Origin: Heligmosomoides polygyrus polygyrus
Taxonomy: Eukaryota; Nematoda; Chromadorea; Rhabditida; Heligmosomidae
Direction of reading: 5' to 3'
DNA: 64,000 bases
Assembly (NCBI GenBank): GCA_947396885.1
Contig: OX377204.1
Location: 89,910,728 to 89,974,727 of the forward strand
The notes beneath the pieces are model-generated. The model ran no database searches. It saw only the letters and a program-made list of their open reading frames with translations, and was not told where the DNA came from. Made by a program: the position numbers and the translations under genes. This document shows, one piece after another, positions 9,854 to 20,923 of this stretch; within the stretch, counting starts at the first letter, position 1, and each line of letters opens with the position of its first letter.

Positions 9854-10706
9854 CTAACAAGGAGAGCCTCCAAACTGGCGATGAGCTTTTGCGAAGCAAT
9901 TTTTATAGGATGCAAGGTCCCGTGTGGAGTCCGAAACCATAGATACTTTTTTCGCAATGCTCTTGGGTGGTCGAAAAAAAGCATGTGGACGTGTGAGCGC
10001 GAAGTTCATGACGCCTTGCTGCCAGCCAGCCCAATGTGGTCGGTTGTCGTAGTGGTAATGTCGTAGCTTCAAGGAACACGGTTAAGGGTTCCATTCACCT
10101 TTGTACTGGTGTTTTTGCAATTTGCGATTTTATCGTCCGTGGGACCCTTTATCCCCATTTCCAACATATTTTTGAATAAAAAACACAGATACAAGTGGAA
10201 AGGTGAGAGTGAGAGAATTTTGAACTTCCTGGTTAAGCAAGTAAAAAACTGATGCCAGATTCGTGATCAGCACCCCAAACCACCCCACACACAAAGTTTG
10301 GGCGATATTGACTTCTGACCTCACCACCCTTACTCGAGCCTGCCCCCCCCCCCTCAAACACGGCATTTGTTGCTGTATTTTTGTTCAAAAATGTGTTGCA
10401 AATGGGGATAAAGGGTCCTACTGGCGATAAATCGAAAAATGCAAAACACCAGTACAAGGGGGAATCGAACCCAGGACCATGCTCCTGCGAAGCTACAACA
10501 CTACCACTACGCCAACCGACCACATTCGGCTGGGTGGCAGCGGGGCGCCACGAACTTCGTGCTCGCGCCTCTACACGCTTTTTTCGACCCCAGAAGAGTA
10601 TTGCGAAAAAAGTAACTATGGTTTTGGACTCTCCACACGGAACCCTACATCCTGTAAAATTTGCATCGCAAAAGCTCGCCGCCAGTTTGAAGACTCTCCT
10701 TGTAAG
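9854..10706. mobile_element. foldback element FB1 with a tRNA-like module in each arm
   Basis: The left arm (9854 to about 10195) and right arm (about 10366 to 10706) are inverted copies. Ends read CTAACAAGGAGAGC and, reversed, CTTACAAGGAGAGT. Internal landmarks GAGCTTTTGCGA and GTGTGGAGTCC occur in both. Each arm contains a tRNA-like stretch (plus strand 10034-10105; minus strand 10450-10530) with box A-like GGCGTAGTGGTAGTG and box B GGGTTCGATTCC, followed by GTTTTTGCAATTTGCGAT. The roughly 170-bp centre includes a C run. No protein is encoded. Confidence 0.82.
10450..10530 (-). ncRNA. tRNA-like module (SINE/pseudo-tRNA) in FB1 right arm
   Basis: The minus strand shows GGTTGGCGTAGTGGTAGTG (box A-like) and GGTCCTGGGTTCGATTCCCC (box B) at tRNA-like spacing. 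The acceptor stem does not pair well, so a functional tRNA is unlikely. The copy at 10034-10105 is more decayed. Confidence 0.5.
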
Positions 10707-11350
10707 ATTTTTGGAGGAGTCTAAAGTTTAATGTTCGAAAGTTCATTCAATATGGAAGAGTTCGCGTTGATTTCAAAACTCCTACAGTTAGGCTTAGGCT
10801 TGGAAGTGTCAAATTTGATTTGAAATGTGTCCAATTTGAGGTGGAAATTGTATAAATAGATGAATCGATTCGTTAAGCCACTATAACATAGCGGTAAAGG
10901 CCTTCACCGCCCTAAGAAATTCTGAGGCGCATTATGATGATCCAAGCAATCAAGCCATGCCATAAAAATATGGCGCAAAATGAATGCAGCGTAAAATTCT
11001 TCTGAAATGAGAGGCAACGGAAGCGCTTCCGAAAGATGGATGCATCCTCGGTCGGCCCTCGCCGGCACTGAACGCTGCAGCGGCGAGCGACAGGGAAAAA
11101 AGGCGCTGCAGCCGAGGAAACGAAGGAGAAATGGACGGCGCGAAAGGGACACATGCGCCAGGCTGACAGCTCAGCAGACACTTCACCGCTGCTCGACCGC
11201 ATTTTAGGGACCGCGTGTGTATTCCACAGTTCATTCTCCTGAGAACTGGAAGGAAAACCGAATTCGGCTATGAGTGTTTTAGTATAATTAGGACAGCTTT
11301 CGGAACTGATTTTCATAATTAAAATTCGAGAATTAAGGATTAAATTGAGG
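10707..11350. other. no gene recognised; family D end fragment
   Basis: The stretch 10800-10858 (GAAATGTGTCCAATTTGAGG then GTGGAAATTGTATA) matches the right terminus of the family D element near 62.9 kb. The remaining sequence has overlapping open frames on both strands but no recognisable protein. Confidence 0.45.
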
Positions 11351-12055
11351 AATTTCGGGATCTATCCTAGTCGGGGGCGGGGGGGGGGGGGGCTACATGT
11401 CTAAAAAGTATGTAGCAAATCGACTTGAGACATACGTAACGGCTCCTGGAGAACACGATAGAACCTAAATTTAGCGTTGTTGTTACCATTGTTTTGGTTA
11501 TTACTTGTTTTCCACTTGTGTTTGTTATAGTACAGGGTAATTTAGAGCTCATGTATACCCCAGGTTATATCTAGTTCAACTTAGTCGTTTAGACATTGAA
11601 TTTAAGACTATTTGAGTATTAAGATTTCAAAAATTTACATAAATGATTAACTTTTGCTATTAAAAAAATCCCGACAAAAAAAGAAAAATTAATGGTTGTT
11701 GTCGTCGCGCTTGCAAGCAGCCAAAGTTGTCTGCCCTTCTCACCATGTTAGAACCTGATTATAACATGTCAGGCGGCGGTCAGCACGTGGCATGCGGCTT
11801 TATGTGCCCTCCTCACCATGTTGGATCCTGGTTATAACATGTCAGGCGGTGGTCAGTACGCGGTATGCCTCCATTGCGTCGCTCTTTGCCCACCGAGACG
11901 GTTGTAAACCGCGGCGGTTTAATTTTTCTTTGTTCGCTCGTTGGTTTTTTCTTTCTTTTAGGTTTTCTCGCGTCCTTCAGGAGCCGCTCGGCAAGTCCCA
12001 TGTCGATTTGTTAGATAATTTTTAGATATGTGCCCCGACTAGGATAGATCCGAAT
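11351..12055. mobile_element. family C element with poly-G/poly-C terminal repeats, about 705 bp
   Basis: The left end AATTTCGGGATCTATCCTAG followed by TCGGGGGC and a G run pairs with the right end GCCCCGACTAGGATAGATCC then GAATT. Inside, the direct repeat TTATAACATGTCAGGCGG followed by GGTCAG occurs twice (11,761 and 11,835). No transposase is visible, so this is a non-autonomous element of unknown superfamily. Confidence 0.68.
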
Positions 12056-12073
12056 TTCGCTTTTTGTACAGAA

Positions 12074-12643
12074 TTTTTAATCTATTCTAGTTGTGGGCGG
12101 GGAGCACATAACTCAAAATTTTGCAACAAATTGACTTAGGATTCACAGAGCGCTTTCTAGAGAACAAAATAGGGCCTAAGCTAGAAAACAATTGCAAAAA
12201 ATTGCATTCGGTTTCTCCACGGTTGTGAACGGAGAAAGCCATGAGTCACCTTACTATGATGGATCCAGGGGTCGGATTCATCAACGACTTACATAAATTT
12301 AACAGAGAATTCACAGCGGAAATCTCAGATAACGCGGCTTATCGCTCACCATATCGCCTGATAACCCGCGCTGTCAAGGATTTCGGCTGTAGTTTTCTCT
12401 GTTAAATTGCTGTAAGTCGTTGATGAATCCGGCTCCCGGTTATGACATGTCAGACGGCGGTCAGCTGTGTTTGAATGCGCTCTGCCCGCAGAGGCGTCTT
12501 ACCAGCCGTGGCTATTTCTTCATTCTCGTTTGTTTGTTTTAGGCCCTATTTTGTTCTCTATAAGGGGCTGCATGAGTCTGATATCAATTCATTGCACAAT
12601 GTTTGGTTGTGGGCCCCCTGCGACTAGGATAGATCCGAATCTC
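12074..12643. mobile_element. second family C element, carrying a nested MITE
   Basis: The left end has AATCTATTCTAGTTGTGGGC and the right end GCGACTAGGATAGATCCGAA. AACAAAATAGGGCCTAA at 12,165 is inverted as TTAGGCCCTATTTTGTT at 12,539, giving paired arms. It is interrupted by a 169-bp family F element (12,269-12,437) and includes a third GTCAGACGGCGGTCAGC repeat. Confidence 0.65.
12269..12437. mobile_element. family F MITE (GGGTCGGATTCATC ends)
   Basis: The left end GGGTCGGATTCATCAACGAC is inverted as GTCGTTGATGAATCCGGCTC at the right. The long hairpin shares TTTAACAGAGAATTCACAGC with the copy at 20,924-21,086. It sits inside a family C element. Confidence 0.75.
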
Positions 12644-12699
12644 CCCTTGGGGTGCACAGTCCGTGTTAGCGCCAATGTTTTAGGTGCTCACTATAATTA

Positions 12700-12987
12700 A
12701 AGGATAAAGTACGGCGTTAGTCAATCCCTTTTGGGATGCGCCAGCGCATTCTACTTCTACGGGATGTCGTGGAGGCGACATGAATGCGTATTTGGCCGTA
12801 CAATGACTTGTGGTGACCAGCCGATGAACAAGTCAGCGCTCTATCCTTCCCAGACAAGCCTGGTACCAATTCACCGACCCCGGAGAGGTGGAAGGCTTGG
12901 TTGGCCTGGGCGGAAAATCCGAACCAGGAACCTGGTATCGGGTGCACGCGACCGTCGGCGCCTCCTCCGACTGCGCTACACGCGCCC
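12700..12987 (-). repeat. SINE-A, full length, 11-bp target duplication
   Basis: A complete minus-oriented copy. The TTTATCC tail is next to 12,700 and the tRNA-like head ends at 12,987. The flanks CACTATAATTA at 12,689-12,699 and 12,988-12,998 are identical, marking the insertion precisely. Confidence 0.93.
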
Positions 12988-12999
12988 CACTATAATTAG

Positions 13000-13300
13000 C
13001 TTTCGAAAAATTTTATCGAACGAACCAATGAATGACTAACTTCGATGTCGAAAAATTACAGCGAATGAACGGACGAATTTGTTCGCACATCATTTTTTCG
13101 AATGATCGCATCGAATAAACCCTCCATTTCTCCTTTAATCATTTTCAATTCATTTCATTTCATTTATTGCACAAATTGTGCGATATTATTCGAATATTTG
13201 AAGAGTCGAACAATTTGTTCGAATGAGGTTCTGTATTTGAAAATTTGAAGACTATTCAATGTTCAAATGAAATTATTCGATTTCCGAATATGGCTTCTTT
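13000..13300. repeat. AT-rich TTCGAATATTCGAA-type repeat
   Basis: Dense TTCGAA/ATTCGA motifs recur in this stretch, as they do near 28.3, 29.9-30.3, 30.6-30.7, 42.2 and 42.6 kb. The family has inverted sub-repeats and no coding content. Confidence 0.55.
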
Positions 13301-14864
13301 TTGATGTTCGAGTTCTGTTCCACCAGGTGGTGAACTGGCGGTGAGGCTGCAAGCCTATTTGCGGATCCCTTGATTACAGCACGACAACAGAAAGCCAGTG
13401 TAGAAGTGGAGCTGGGGCTACTGAGACGGAAGTAAGAGCGACTACAAAATGTGCAGATTTCTATGAAACCGTCAGTTTCCATACCCGCTCTTCTTAAAAG
13501 TACTCGCATTTTGCCATTTAAATCTCTAACATCCTTGAATTCGTATCGTATCGTATCGGTTTGTTTGATACTAGGAATACTAGGAAACAGGAACAGTCGC
13601 CTGCAGTGCTCGGAAAATGACACTCCTTTTTCCGGCGTAGCATTATAGTACAGAGCGAGGACTGATCCGGTGCTGTCTGCGCCCTCTTCTCTTAGCAGGA
13701 AATGGCGTCAGCTTAACATGGAACTTCGGATTGTGACCCATATTACGTGGAAGAGCTCGAGACCCAGATCACAGATATGTAGAGCAAATTTGCCAAATGG
13801 ATCTCCTGAGCGAGTTGTGGCCGGCGAAAGCTGCGTTGTCTGCTGTATGTTAGGCGCGCTCAATCAGCGTTGGGCGCAGTGTTGCGTAAGCAGAGGTGCG
13901 GTTGGCAGCGCTGACAGCAGCGGCAGCGGCACAGTGGTAGAGTGCTCGCTTCACGGGATAGGGGTTAAGTGTTCGCTTCCCGTCGGTGGCATCGTTTTTG
14001 CATTTTGTGACCTATCTTCCACGAGGACCCATAATCTCATTTGTAGTTCCGCCAGTGTTGTATTTTTAAGTATATTGATTAAGTTTTGGTGGTTTTTTAA
14101 ATTTTTGGCTCTTGATTTTTGCTTTAATTTGAATTTTTGACATCTTTCACGTCATGAATAAAATTTTTTACCTGAAACATGTTTCCAACGTCACATATCC
14201 TAATAGACGTAAATGCAAATCCCCGTCAGCCGTTCGCTCAAAAATGTGCTAAAAATGAGATTATAGGTCCTCGTCGAAGATAGCCCACAAAATGCAAAAA
14301 CGATGCCACCGACGGGAAGCAAACCCTTAACTCCAATCTTGTGAAGCGAACACTCTACCATTGTGCCGTTGCCGCTGCCGACTGCACTTCTGCTTACGCA
14401 ACACTGCGCCCAACGCTGATTGAGCACGCTTAACATGTGGCAGACAACGCGGATTTCGCCAGCCACAACTCGCTTAGGAGATCCACTTAACTAATTTGGT
14501 CCACATATCTGTGATCAGCGTCTCGAGCTCTTTCACGTGACATAGGTCACAATCCGAATTTCCACGGGAAGCTGACGGCATTCCCTGGTAAGAGACTGCG
14601 CTTGACGATGATGGGCGGAAACTTTCGGGCGCCCTCCTAGCCCCTCACACTTCCTCACTTGTCGGACATGATCTGCCTCGTGGAGCATGACACATCGATT
14701 GTTTCTCCTTTTTGCCGTTGTTTTGCTTCTACGCTTACGTTTCAACTTCTTCTGTTGGGTTTTAGGTAGAAAATGACTCTAGATGTTTTGAAATGAAGCA
14801 TTTTACTCGTCTCGTCGCGCTTTAGCCTGCTGATGATAATCATGTCATCATCATGGTCGTAGTA

Positions 14865-16129
14865 TTAGGTTGGTGCATAAGTTGTCGGACATTTGATCCC
14901 TTCTGAATTGAAAGCGCATTTTCCCGCCAAATTTCTCACATGTATCAACGCGTAAATGATCGATCGATAAAGGAAAGGGCTACAAAACTGTTCCTAACAT
15001 TTACTTCTGCGTTGTTAACGTCAGCTATTATGGCTAAGCAATTCATCCCAACTGAGACGCATATTCGGCACGTCATGTTATTCCTGCATCAATCTGGCCT
15101 CAATGCCAACGAATCGCATCGTCGCGTGAAGGATGTTTACAACGAGAGTGCTCCTGCTCGAAGTACTGAGTACCAGTGGTTCTCGAAGTTTGCAGTTGGC
15201 GAATTCTCCGTTGAAGATAATGAACGAGAAGGGCGCCCGATAACACTGGATTTGGATGGCCTCCGAGGTAGAGTGGAATCGGACTCATACCAAACCACTC
15301 GCGAACTATCAAGCACTCTTGGTGTTAGTCACTCAACAATCGTTCGAGGATTGAAGTCGATTGGCAAGGTGCAAAAATTGGGTCGCTGGGTACCTCACGA
15401 CTTGACACAACATGACATGGATCGCAGAGCCGATGTCGCTCCGTCTCTCCTTACCCTCAGACGTACCCACGGATGGCTGAACAACCTTGTCACCGGGGAT
15501 GAGAAGTGGATACTCTACTCTAATTATCACCGGCGTGCACAGTGGGTTTACGCAACTGGAGAGGCAGAGGACGTTCCGAAACCCGACCTTCCCGTGAAAA
15601 AGGTGATGCTATGCATTTGGTGGAGCGTTCTTTGCGTAGAATACTGGGAGCTGCTGGACGAAGGGATAACAGTGACGGCAGAGATTTACGTCAACCAACT
15701 GAGGAAGTTGAGGGCCCACCTTCAAACCACACGAGGAGAGCAAGTGAAGGTGTATTTTCAACACGACAACGCTAGACAGCATAGAGCGACGGCGGCTGAG
15801 TTGGCAGACTACGGATGGACCGTTCTTACACATCCACCTTACTCACCAGATCTCGCTCCTTCTGATTATCATTTGTTTTCAAGCCTTCAACGCTATTTGG
15901 ACGGCCAGCAATTTAGGAACCGAGAGGATGTCAAGGAGGCACTGCTCACATTTTTCGAATCACAACCGGCCACGTTTTGGAGAAAAGGCATCCATGACTT
16001 ACCAGCTCGTTGGCGAAAGACAATTGATGTAAAGGGTGGTTACTTCAAATGATTTGATATTGTTGTTCGTATGTTGTGATAATAAATATTTCATGCCTCA
16101 AATGTCCGAGAACTTATGCACCAACCTAA
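14865..16129 (+). mobile_element. full-length mariner with intact transposase, 1,265 bp
   Basis: The left terminus TTAGGTTGGTGCATAAGTTG and the right terminus, reverse-complemented TTAGGTTGGTGCATAAGTTC, match over about 30 bp with one or two differences. TA duplications lie at 14,863-14,864 and 16,130-16,131. Element size and layout are canonical. It encodes one intact transposase and could be autonomous. Confidence 0.95.
15030..16052 (+). CDS. mariner transposase, intact, 340 aa
   Basis: The start chosen is the ATG at 15,030 (MAKQFIPTETHIRH), which gives the usual mariner length of about 340 aa. The frame is open 30 codons further upstream, but that part lies in the 5' untranslated end. The N-terminal DNA-binding half (residues 1-115) ends in the linker GRWVPHDL (118-125). 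Catalytic blocks are VTGDEKWILY (Asp157), FQHDNARQHRA (Asp246) and HPPYSPDLAPSDYHLF (Asp279). Only 32 residues separate the second and third aspartates rather than the 34 usual for mariner, because two residues are missing upstream of HPPYSPD. The frame is complete; whether the shorter spacing is active cannot be judged. Confidence 0.93.
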   Translation: MAKQFIPTETHIRHVMLFLHQSGLNANESHRRVKDVYNESAPARSTEYQWFSKFAVGEFSVEDNEREGRPITLDLDGLRGRVESDSYQTTRELSSTLGVSHSTIVRGLKSIGKVQKLGRWVPHDLTQHDMDRRADVAPSLLTLRRTHGWLNNLVTGDEKWILYSNYHRRAQWVYATGEAEDVPKPDLPVKKVMLCIWWSVLCVEYWELLDEGITVTAEIYVNQLRKLRAHLQTTRGEQVKVYFQHDNARQHRATAAELADYGWTVLTHPPYSPDLAPSDYHLFSSLQRYLDGQQFRNREDVKEALLTFFESQPATFWRKGIHDLPARWRKTIDVKGGYFK

Positions 16130-16478
16130 TAGAATTGTGGAAATGCCACATGCTACTGTCTAATACCCAGGTCTATATGCAGAAATGCCGGTTCTAGAAT
16201 CATTTTCTAACTAAACGCCACTTGAGCGCCAACAAGTCGAATTGTGAAGGCAGATGATGTAAAACGCTTCATTTCAAAAATCTATGGCCATTTCTGAACT
16301 GAAACCCTACTGAAAGTCAAAACGTAAACGTAGAAACAATAGATATGTGATGCTCCACGAGGCTGGTCATGTCCGACAAGTGAGGAAGTGTGGTGAGCTG
16401 AGGGGTTGCCCGAAAGTTTCCGCGCTCCATAGCCAAGCGATCTCTACGCAGAGAGGGCGCAGACAGCATCGGATCAGT

Positions 16479-17746
16479 CGTCGATGTGTTCCGTAACGTT
16501 TTCACCGTCCTACAGAAGCGCTTAGAATTTTCCGGCAGCCACGTCAGCGTTGGAGTCTGATGTACTCAAACATTATCGCAGAATGTAGTGAACATCTCCA
16601 TCCAAGGGAACACTAGAAGTCTGACGACTACCCGCTATGAACGGCGTGACTGTGCCGCAACACCGCTACAACCGCGCTCCAATCAGACACTTGACTATGG
16701 TGGCAGCAACTTTGGTTGATTTTTATAATTCATTTAGTTCTGTTGAAAACCAAACTGGTAACCAATAACGACTCATTTGCTCTTAAGTATATAACACACG
16801 TCAGCGACGTCTTCATGAACACAATGCACTTGAGATAACTTCAAAAACCTTCTTATTAAACACTAAATTCTAGCAACGAGGCAAAAGAAATCAATCAATC
16901 AATCAATATAGCGAAAGTCCGCGACGTCAATCGATGATTATGATGAAACTGATGATACAATGTGTACGAGCGAAGGCACTGCAAGGAGTGAAATACCAAT
17001 GAAATATGCATATTATAAGGAAAGGATATATCATAGGGGAAAATTAGGAACAACATAAAGTAAGGGGGACCAAGTGTACAACAGGAAACAGCAGCAGCAC
17101 ATACACACACCTAAAACACACACGAATGCAGAAGCACTGGCGCCTCTTCCTTCTCTGGAAACAGCGAAGAGAACTAGAAAGTGGCGAAAGCCGACGAAGC
17201 TAACCTTACAGACTCACCGCGCAACGCGACGCCACGCGTGCTGCGAGCGCGTTTGTCGCGCTCGACCGCGCCGACCGGCTTTTTTGTACAGATCAGAGGT
17301 GTGCCCGTAACAGATACTGAGGATAGCTATACCAAATCGTCGTAACACCAGACACACACCGATATAGCGGATTTGATTGATTGATGTAACGCCGCAATAG
17401 GAGTCGAAAACACACAAATACACAAAAAATTAAGACTAGATAGTTTAAAAACACACAATCGTACACGGCTTTTTCGATACACGTTAGTGATGAAGTCGGA
17501 ATAGGGACGGCGCTATTCCATCACTGCTCAAATTCAACAGATCGACGATTTTCGCGGCTCACGCTTCACCCAGAGACTGCGTTTACACTTCAGCTTTAAG
17601 GGGACTGGGCGCGCAACACGCTATCGATTGGTCCGACAGGCCTAATCGATATCCGCCTGCCACACTGTATGAAAGTCAGCATTTTCTAAACTCGCGATGT
17701 CTACTCGACATTCATGGCAGCCCGCGCAGCATCTTAAGCATAAAAG
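16479..17746. other. no gene recognised
   Basis: Contains a short ATCA microsatellite (16,892-16,908), CACACA-rich sequence near 17,100, and a short palindrome around 17,500 (GGAATAGGGACGGCGCTATT). Open frames are short and look like chance. Confidence 0.45.
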
Positions 17747-17887
17747 TCTGTTCATACTTCGAGACGGGAGCGATTGGTCCGACAGACGAATCATACGCAT
17801 CGCTTTTTGCTGAGCGATCGCTCGGCATCAATCGATACGTATGTTTTGGCGGCCGACCAATCGCTCCCGCCGCGAAGTATGAACAGG
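17747..17887. mobile_element. TTA-clan MITE, subtype A, 141 bp
   Basis: TCTGTTCATACTTCGAGACG is inverted as CGCCGCGAAGTATGAACAGG. The interior pair GCGATTGGTCCGACAGACGA and GGCCGACCAATCGCTCCCG makes the rest of the hairpin. It closely matches the copy at 49,975-50,139. The outermost bases are lost, so no target duplication is visible. Confidence 0.75.
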
Positions 17888-19084
17888 ATGTAGGCTATGC
17901 TGCAGTCCGTAAACGGCATGCAGACAAGAAAGCCATCAATATCGATCTCATCCGTCATCCAATCAATAGCAATGGTTGCACGCTGCGACGGATTAGGTAT
18001 AAACTGTTCCGTGGAAGTGCTATTTAATCGACATCTATATTTCTGATATAGCGAATTTGAGAGCGACAACGGTTTATAGTCCGGTGACACAGCACTGCTG
18101 CGCTGCCGACTATAAACTGAGCTTCAGTCTATCTCATAAAATCAGTGCGAAAACGGCATTTTAGAGTACTGATGTGCTGGCAAGAATCCCACCTTTTCCG
18201 TGGAAGTCAGTAAATTTCGTGGCTTTCACGAATATTTAAAACAATTTAGGGACCATGTCGACATGCGGAACGAAGAAAAAATAGAGGAATACCCGCAGCG
18301 CTTCAAAGTCGCGCCTCTCGCTCCTGATCAGTACACCAAACAACGACTCCAAACCGAATTGTAGGCGGTTTGGAGTAAGAAAACGACTGAAAACGGCTAC
18401 CGTAGCATACCGTACTCCACCCCTAAAACGGAAATGATGCCAGTGAGATAGTCGTGGCTGATCCTACTCAGGTGAGTAGCCTGTACCGATGCGAATTCGA
18501 GCCTCTAGTAAAGCTGAGACGAAACTTTTCGATCTGTTGAGCCTTAGCAGCGCCTGGAACAAAGCCCAGAAGTGATGGGTCAGTGGCGGGTAGTGGTGTG
18601 GACAGCTAAACGAATAGGACCTAGAAACGACGACTGCTCTTCACAGCAGGAAAGCCGTCAAGATCGTTCCGGAACTAGTGGACCACACCACGACACACCA
18701 TCTATCCACTCAAACGTGAAATTTCGATGGATACTGATTAAGGACGGTTAATTCATCCCAATAAAACTATATCGATCACATATTCAAATACTCTAAAATT
18801 AGTCGACGATCAGAAATCACACAGCAAGCTGTGATATAGACATTAGGCCGCATTAATAGAGTCAGTATAGAGAGACAGAATCTTTGGTTTCTCCAGCTAT
18901 ATAGCCCCCTAACTGAGAGGAACGCCCTTGAGATCCTGGAAGAAGTGGCACAGCTTCCCTAAATAACTCCTGAGGACCTTGTGGAACGGGACCGAATCAG
19001 GGGCATACCCCAAAAACATTTCGCCAAGCCTATCTCCTACACTGCAAAGTTTAAATTCAGAAACGGGCAGAAAAATTGGCATAC
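17888..19084. other. no gene recognised
   Basis: No coding region, RNA gene or clear repeat boundary was recognised. Short open frames on both strands show no motif I know. Confidence 0.4.
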
Positions 19085-19680
19085 GCCTCCCTCATACGAA
19101 CTGCTGGCTCAAGTAGTCAGGGGTCTTCCAAGCTTATCATTAGATACTGTAGCTGTACAGTATCTTGGTCACATTTCTAGATCGTTTACACCGTTGAAAC
19201 GTAAAGACGTCAATCAACCGCGCTCCATCATGCATGCCCTGTTACGTCACTTGGCGATTCAAGTACAAACCCTGCCTAACAGTCTTATCATCTCTTAACC
19301 GCGTGAAAAACCAGGCTAGGGGCTCATTTCAACATTTTCTGACGGCATAATAATTGAATGACCCCTATTATCAGGCGACAGAAAAAAGTGCTTGATAATA
19401 GGGGTCAAACAACGATTCTACTGCCAGACAATGCTGAAAATGAGCCCCAAGCCTAGTTTTTCACGCGGTTAAGAAACGATAAGACTGTTAGTCAGGGTTT
19501 GTACTTGAATCGCTAAGTGATGTAACAGGGCATGCATGATGGAGCGCGGTTGATTGACGTCTCTACGTTTCGACGGTGTAAATGATCTAGAAATGTGACC
19601 AAGATACTGTACAGCTACAGTATCTAATGATAACCTTGGAAGATCCCTGACTACCTGAGCCAGCAGCTCGTATGAGCGAC
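19085..19680. repeat. 596-bp near-perfect inverted repeat (hairpin)
   Basis: The arms 19,085-19,325 and 19,455-19,680 are inverted copies with about 12 differences over the 210 bases I compared. The centre is also self-complementary (GACCCCTATTATCAGG with TTGATAATAGGGGTC). Convergent open frames in the two arms give near-identical peptides (YELLAQVV and VQYLGHISRSF), but replacement changes (7) outnumber silent ones (5), so the frames look like a by-product of the duplication. Confidence 0.82.
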
Positions 19681-20923
19681 GACGTAGGGTGGCGTAGTCG
19701 AAGTGACGTAACATCGCGCGCTTGATCGATATTGGTCCCACTATATTGTAGAGCCGCGGCTGAAGTATAAGCCGTGCCCATGAGAGCCAGCGACATCCAT
19801 TAGGCCGCGAGAATAAACAACAAAAGCTCCCCACACTGCCGACTAGCAGCAAGTCGACAATTTGGCCTGCATGAGGGGGAAGCAATACGCCAGCCAAATA
19901 CATTGGGTGTCGACCGGATCGAACGCGAATACAAGACAGCTGGTGCTCTGATTGGCTGACACGTTGCTGGCTCCCCATTACCGACAAGTCACTAGGCTTA
20001 CTCAGCAGCTTGTTTGCACTCCATCACCTACAGTTTTCTCCTTAAAGACTCGTTCATGCTATGTTAGGCGATCAATCAAGTCGAATCGATCGACAAATCG
20101 ATTCACGTCGACGGAGCGCCAAGTATGAACGGGTCGTGAAGGAGCGTGGAAGAGCGGAGTGTAGGCCTGGCGAATTGATAGCTTGACCCGGAGCATGGTC
20201 CTAATGAATGACGGTCCTTTGTTTGCCTAGAGAAACAGTACCCGTAGAAACTTAATCGATCTCCTAAAATCTAAGCACAGGAACGTCCACAATGTTCCTA
20301 TAAAAAACAATGACCCGAACAATACCCAGAACAGAACAACTCTCTAGCTAAGCCATCTTTAAGCTGCCATCCAAGGATCTCGCAAACATTCATCCCCTAA
20401 AGGGACATATCTCTGAAGAAACCAGGCGATTCTCGACAGCAGAAGTAGTAGTAGTTTAGAAGTGAGTCGGAAAAATAGAAGAATTAATAAAGGAAGAAAG
20501 AAATTTCAAGAAAACAAGAGCGAATTCGTTTCCTGACGATGCTGAACCGAACAATACGATGATGACGAAAGCAGTGTCGTTGAGCAGTGGAAGAAAAGAG
20601 CGTCGCGCTATAGGCTGATTAGAAGACGAAGAAGAAAACGCGATATGAACGATATTGACGAGCACCAGCTACAAGAAGTTCGCCGGTGCTGTTTAAACCT
20701 TGCGAAATGCTGCTCGCAGTACCACAGCAGCAGCGGTAGGTGACCAAGCCTATCCGGTCGCATCGTGTCGTTGTGTGAGCGGAGTGGAAATAGCGTTCGG
20801 AGTCGTCATAGCCCATAGTTCGCGGCTGAAAACCGCGTGCTTTTTTCTCTTCAAATCGACGAAACACATTATTGTCGACTCGACAAAGGATAAGGCGCGA
20901 TTTACGCTTCAGTTGCCGAACAA
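19681..20923. other. no gene recognised; one MITE remnant
   Basis: A decayed subtype A TTA-clan MITE lies at about 20,048-20,137 (TCGTTCATGCT to CGCCAAGTATGAACGGG). The open frame at 19,469-19,987 (minus) extends out of the hairpin arm and shows no known domain. The rest is unremarkable. Confidence 0.4.

Larger units (their letters stand above)
13661..16478. mobile_element. composite foldback FB3 with tRNA-like modules, hosting a mariner
   Basis: The outer ends are inverted: CTGATCCGGTGCTGTCTGCG then CCCTCTTCTC at 13,661, and GAGAGGGCGCAGACAGCATC then GGATCAG ending near 16,478. A first pair of arms spans about 13,680-14,045 and 14,245-14,600. A second pair spans about 14,600-14,815 and 16,250-16,450 (CTTCCTCACTTGTCGGACAT in both). 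Each of the first arms carries a tRNA-like module (plus 13,926-13,990; minus 14,310-14,372), with GGCACAGTGGTAGAGTGCTC and GTTCGCTTCCCGTCGG followed by GTTTTTGCATTTTGTG. The mariner at 14,865-16,129 is inserted between the second arms. Confidence 0.7.

Noticed and set aside
10904..11316. Minus-strand frames of 82-134 codons as a small host gene
   Set aside because: Three overlapping frames of similar length in GC-richer sequence, none with a recognisable domain or splice context.
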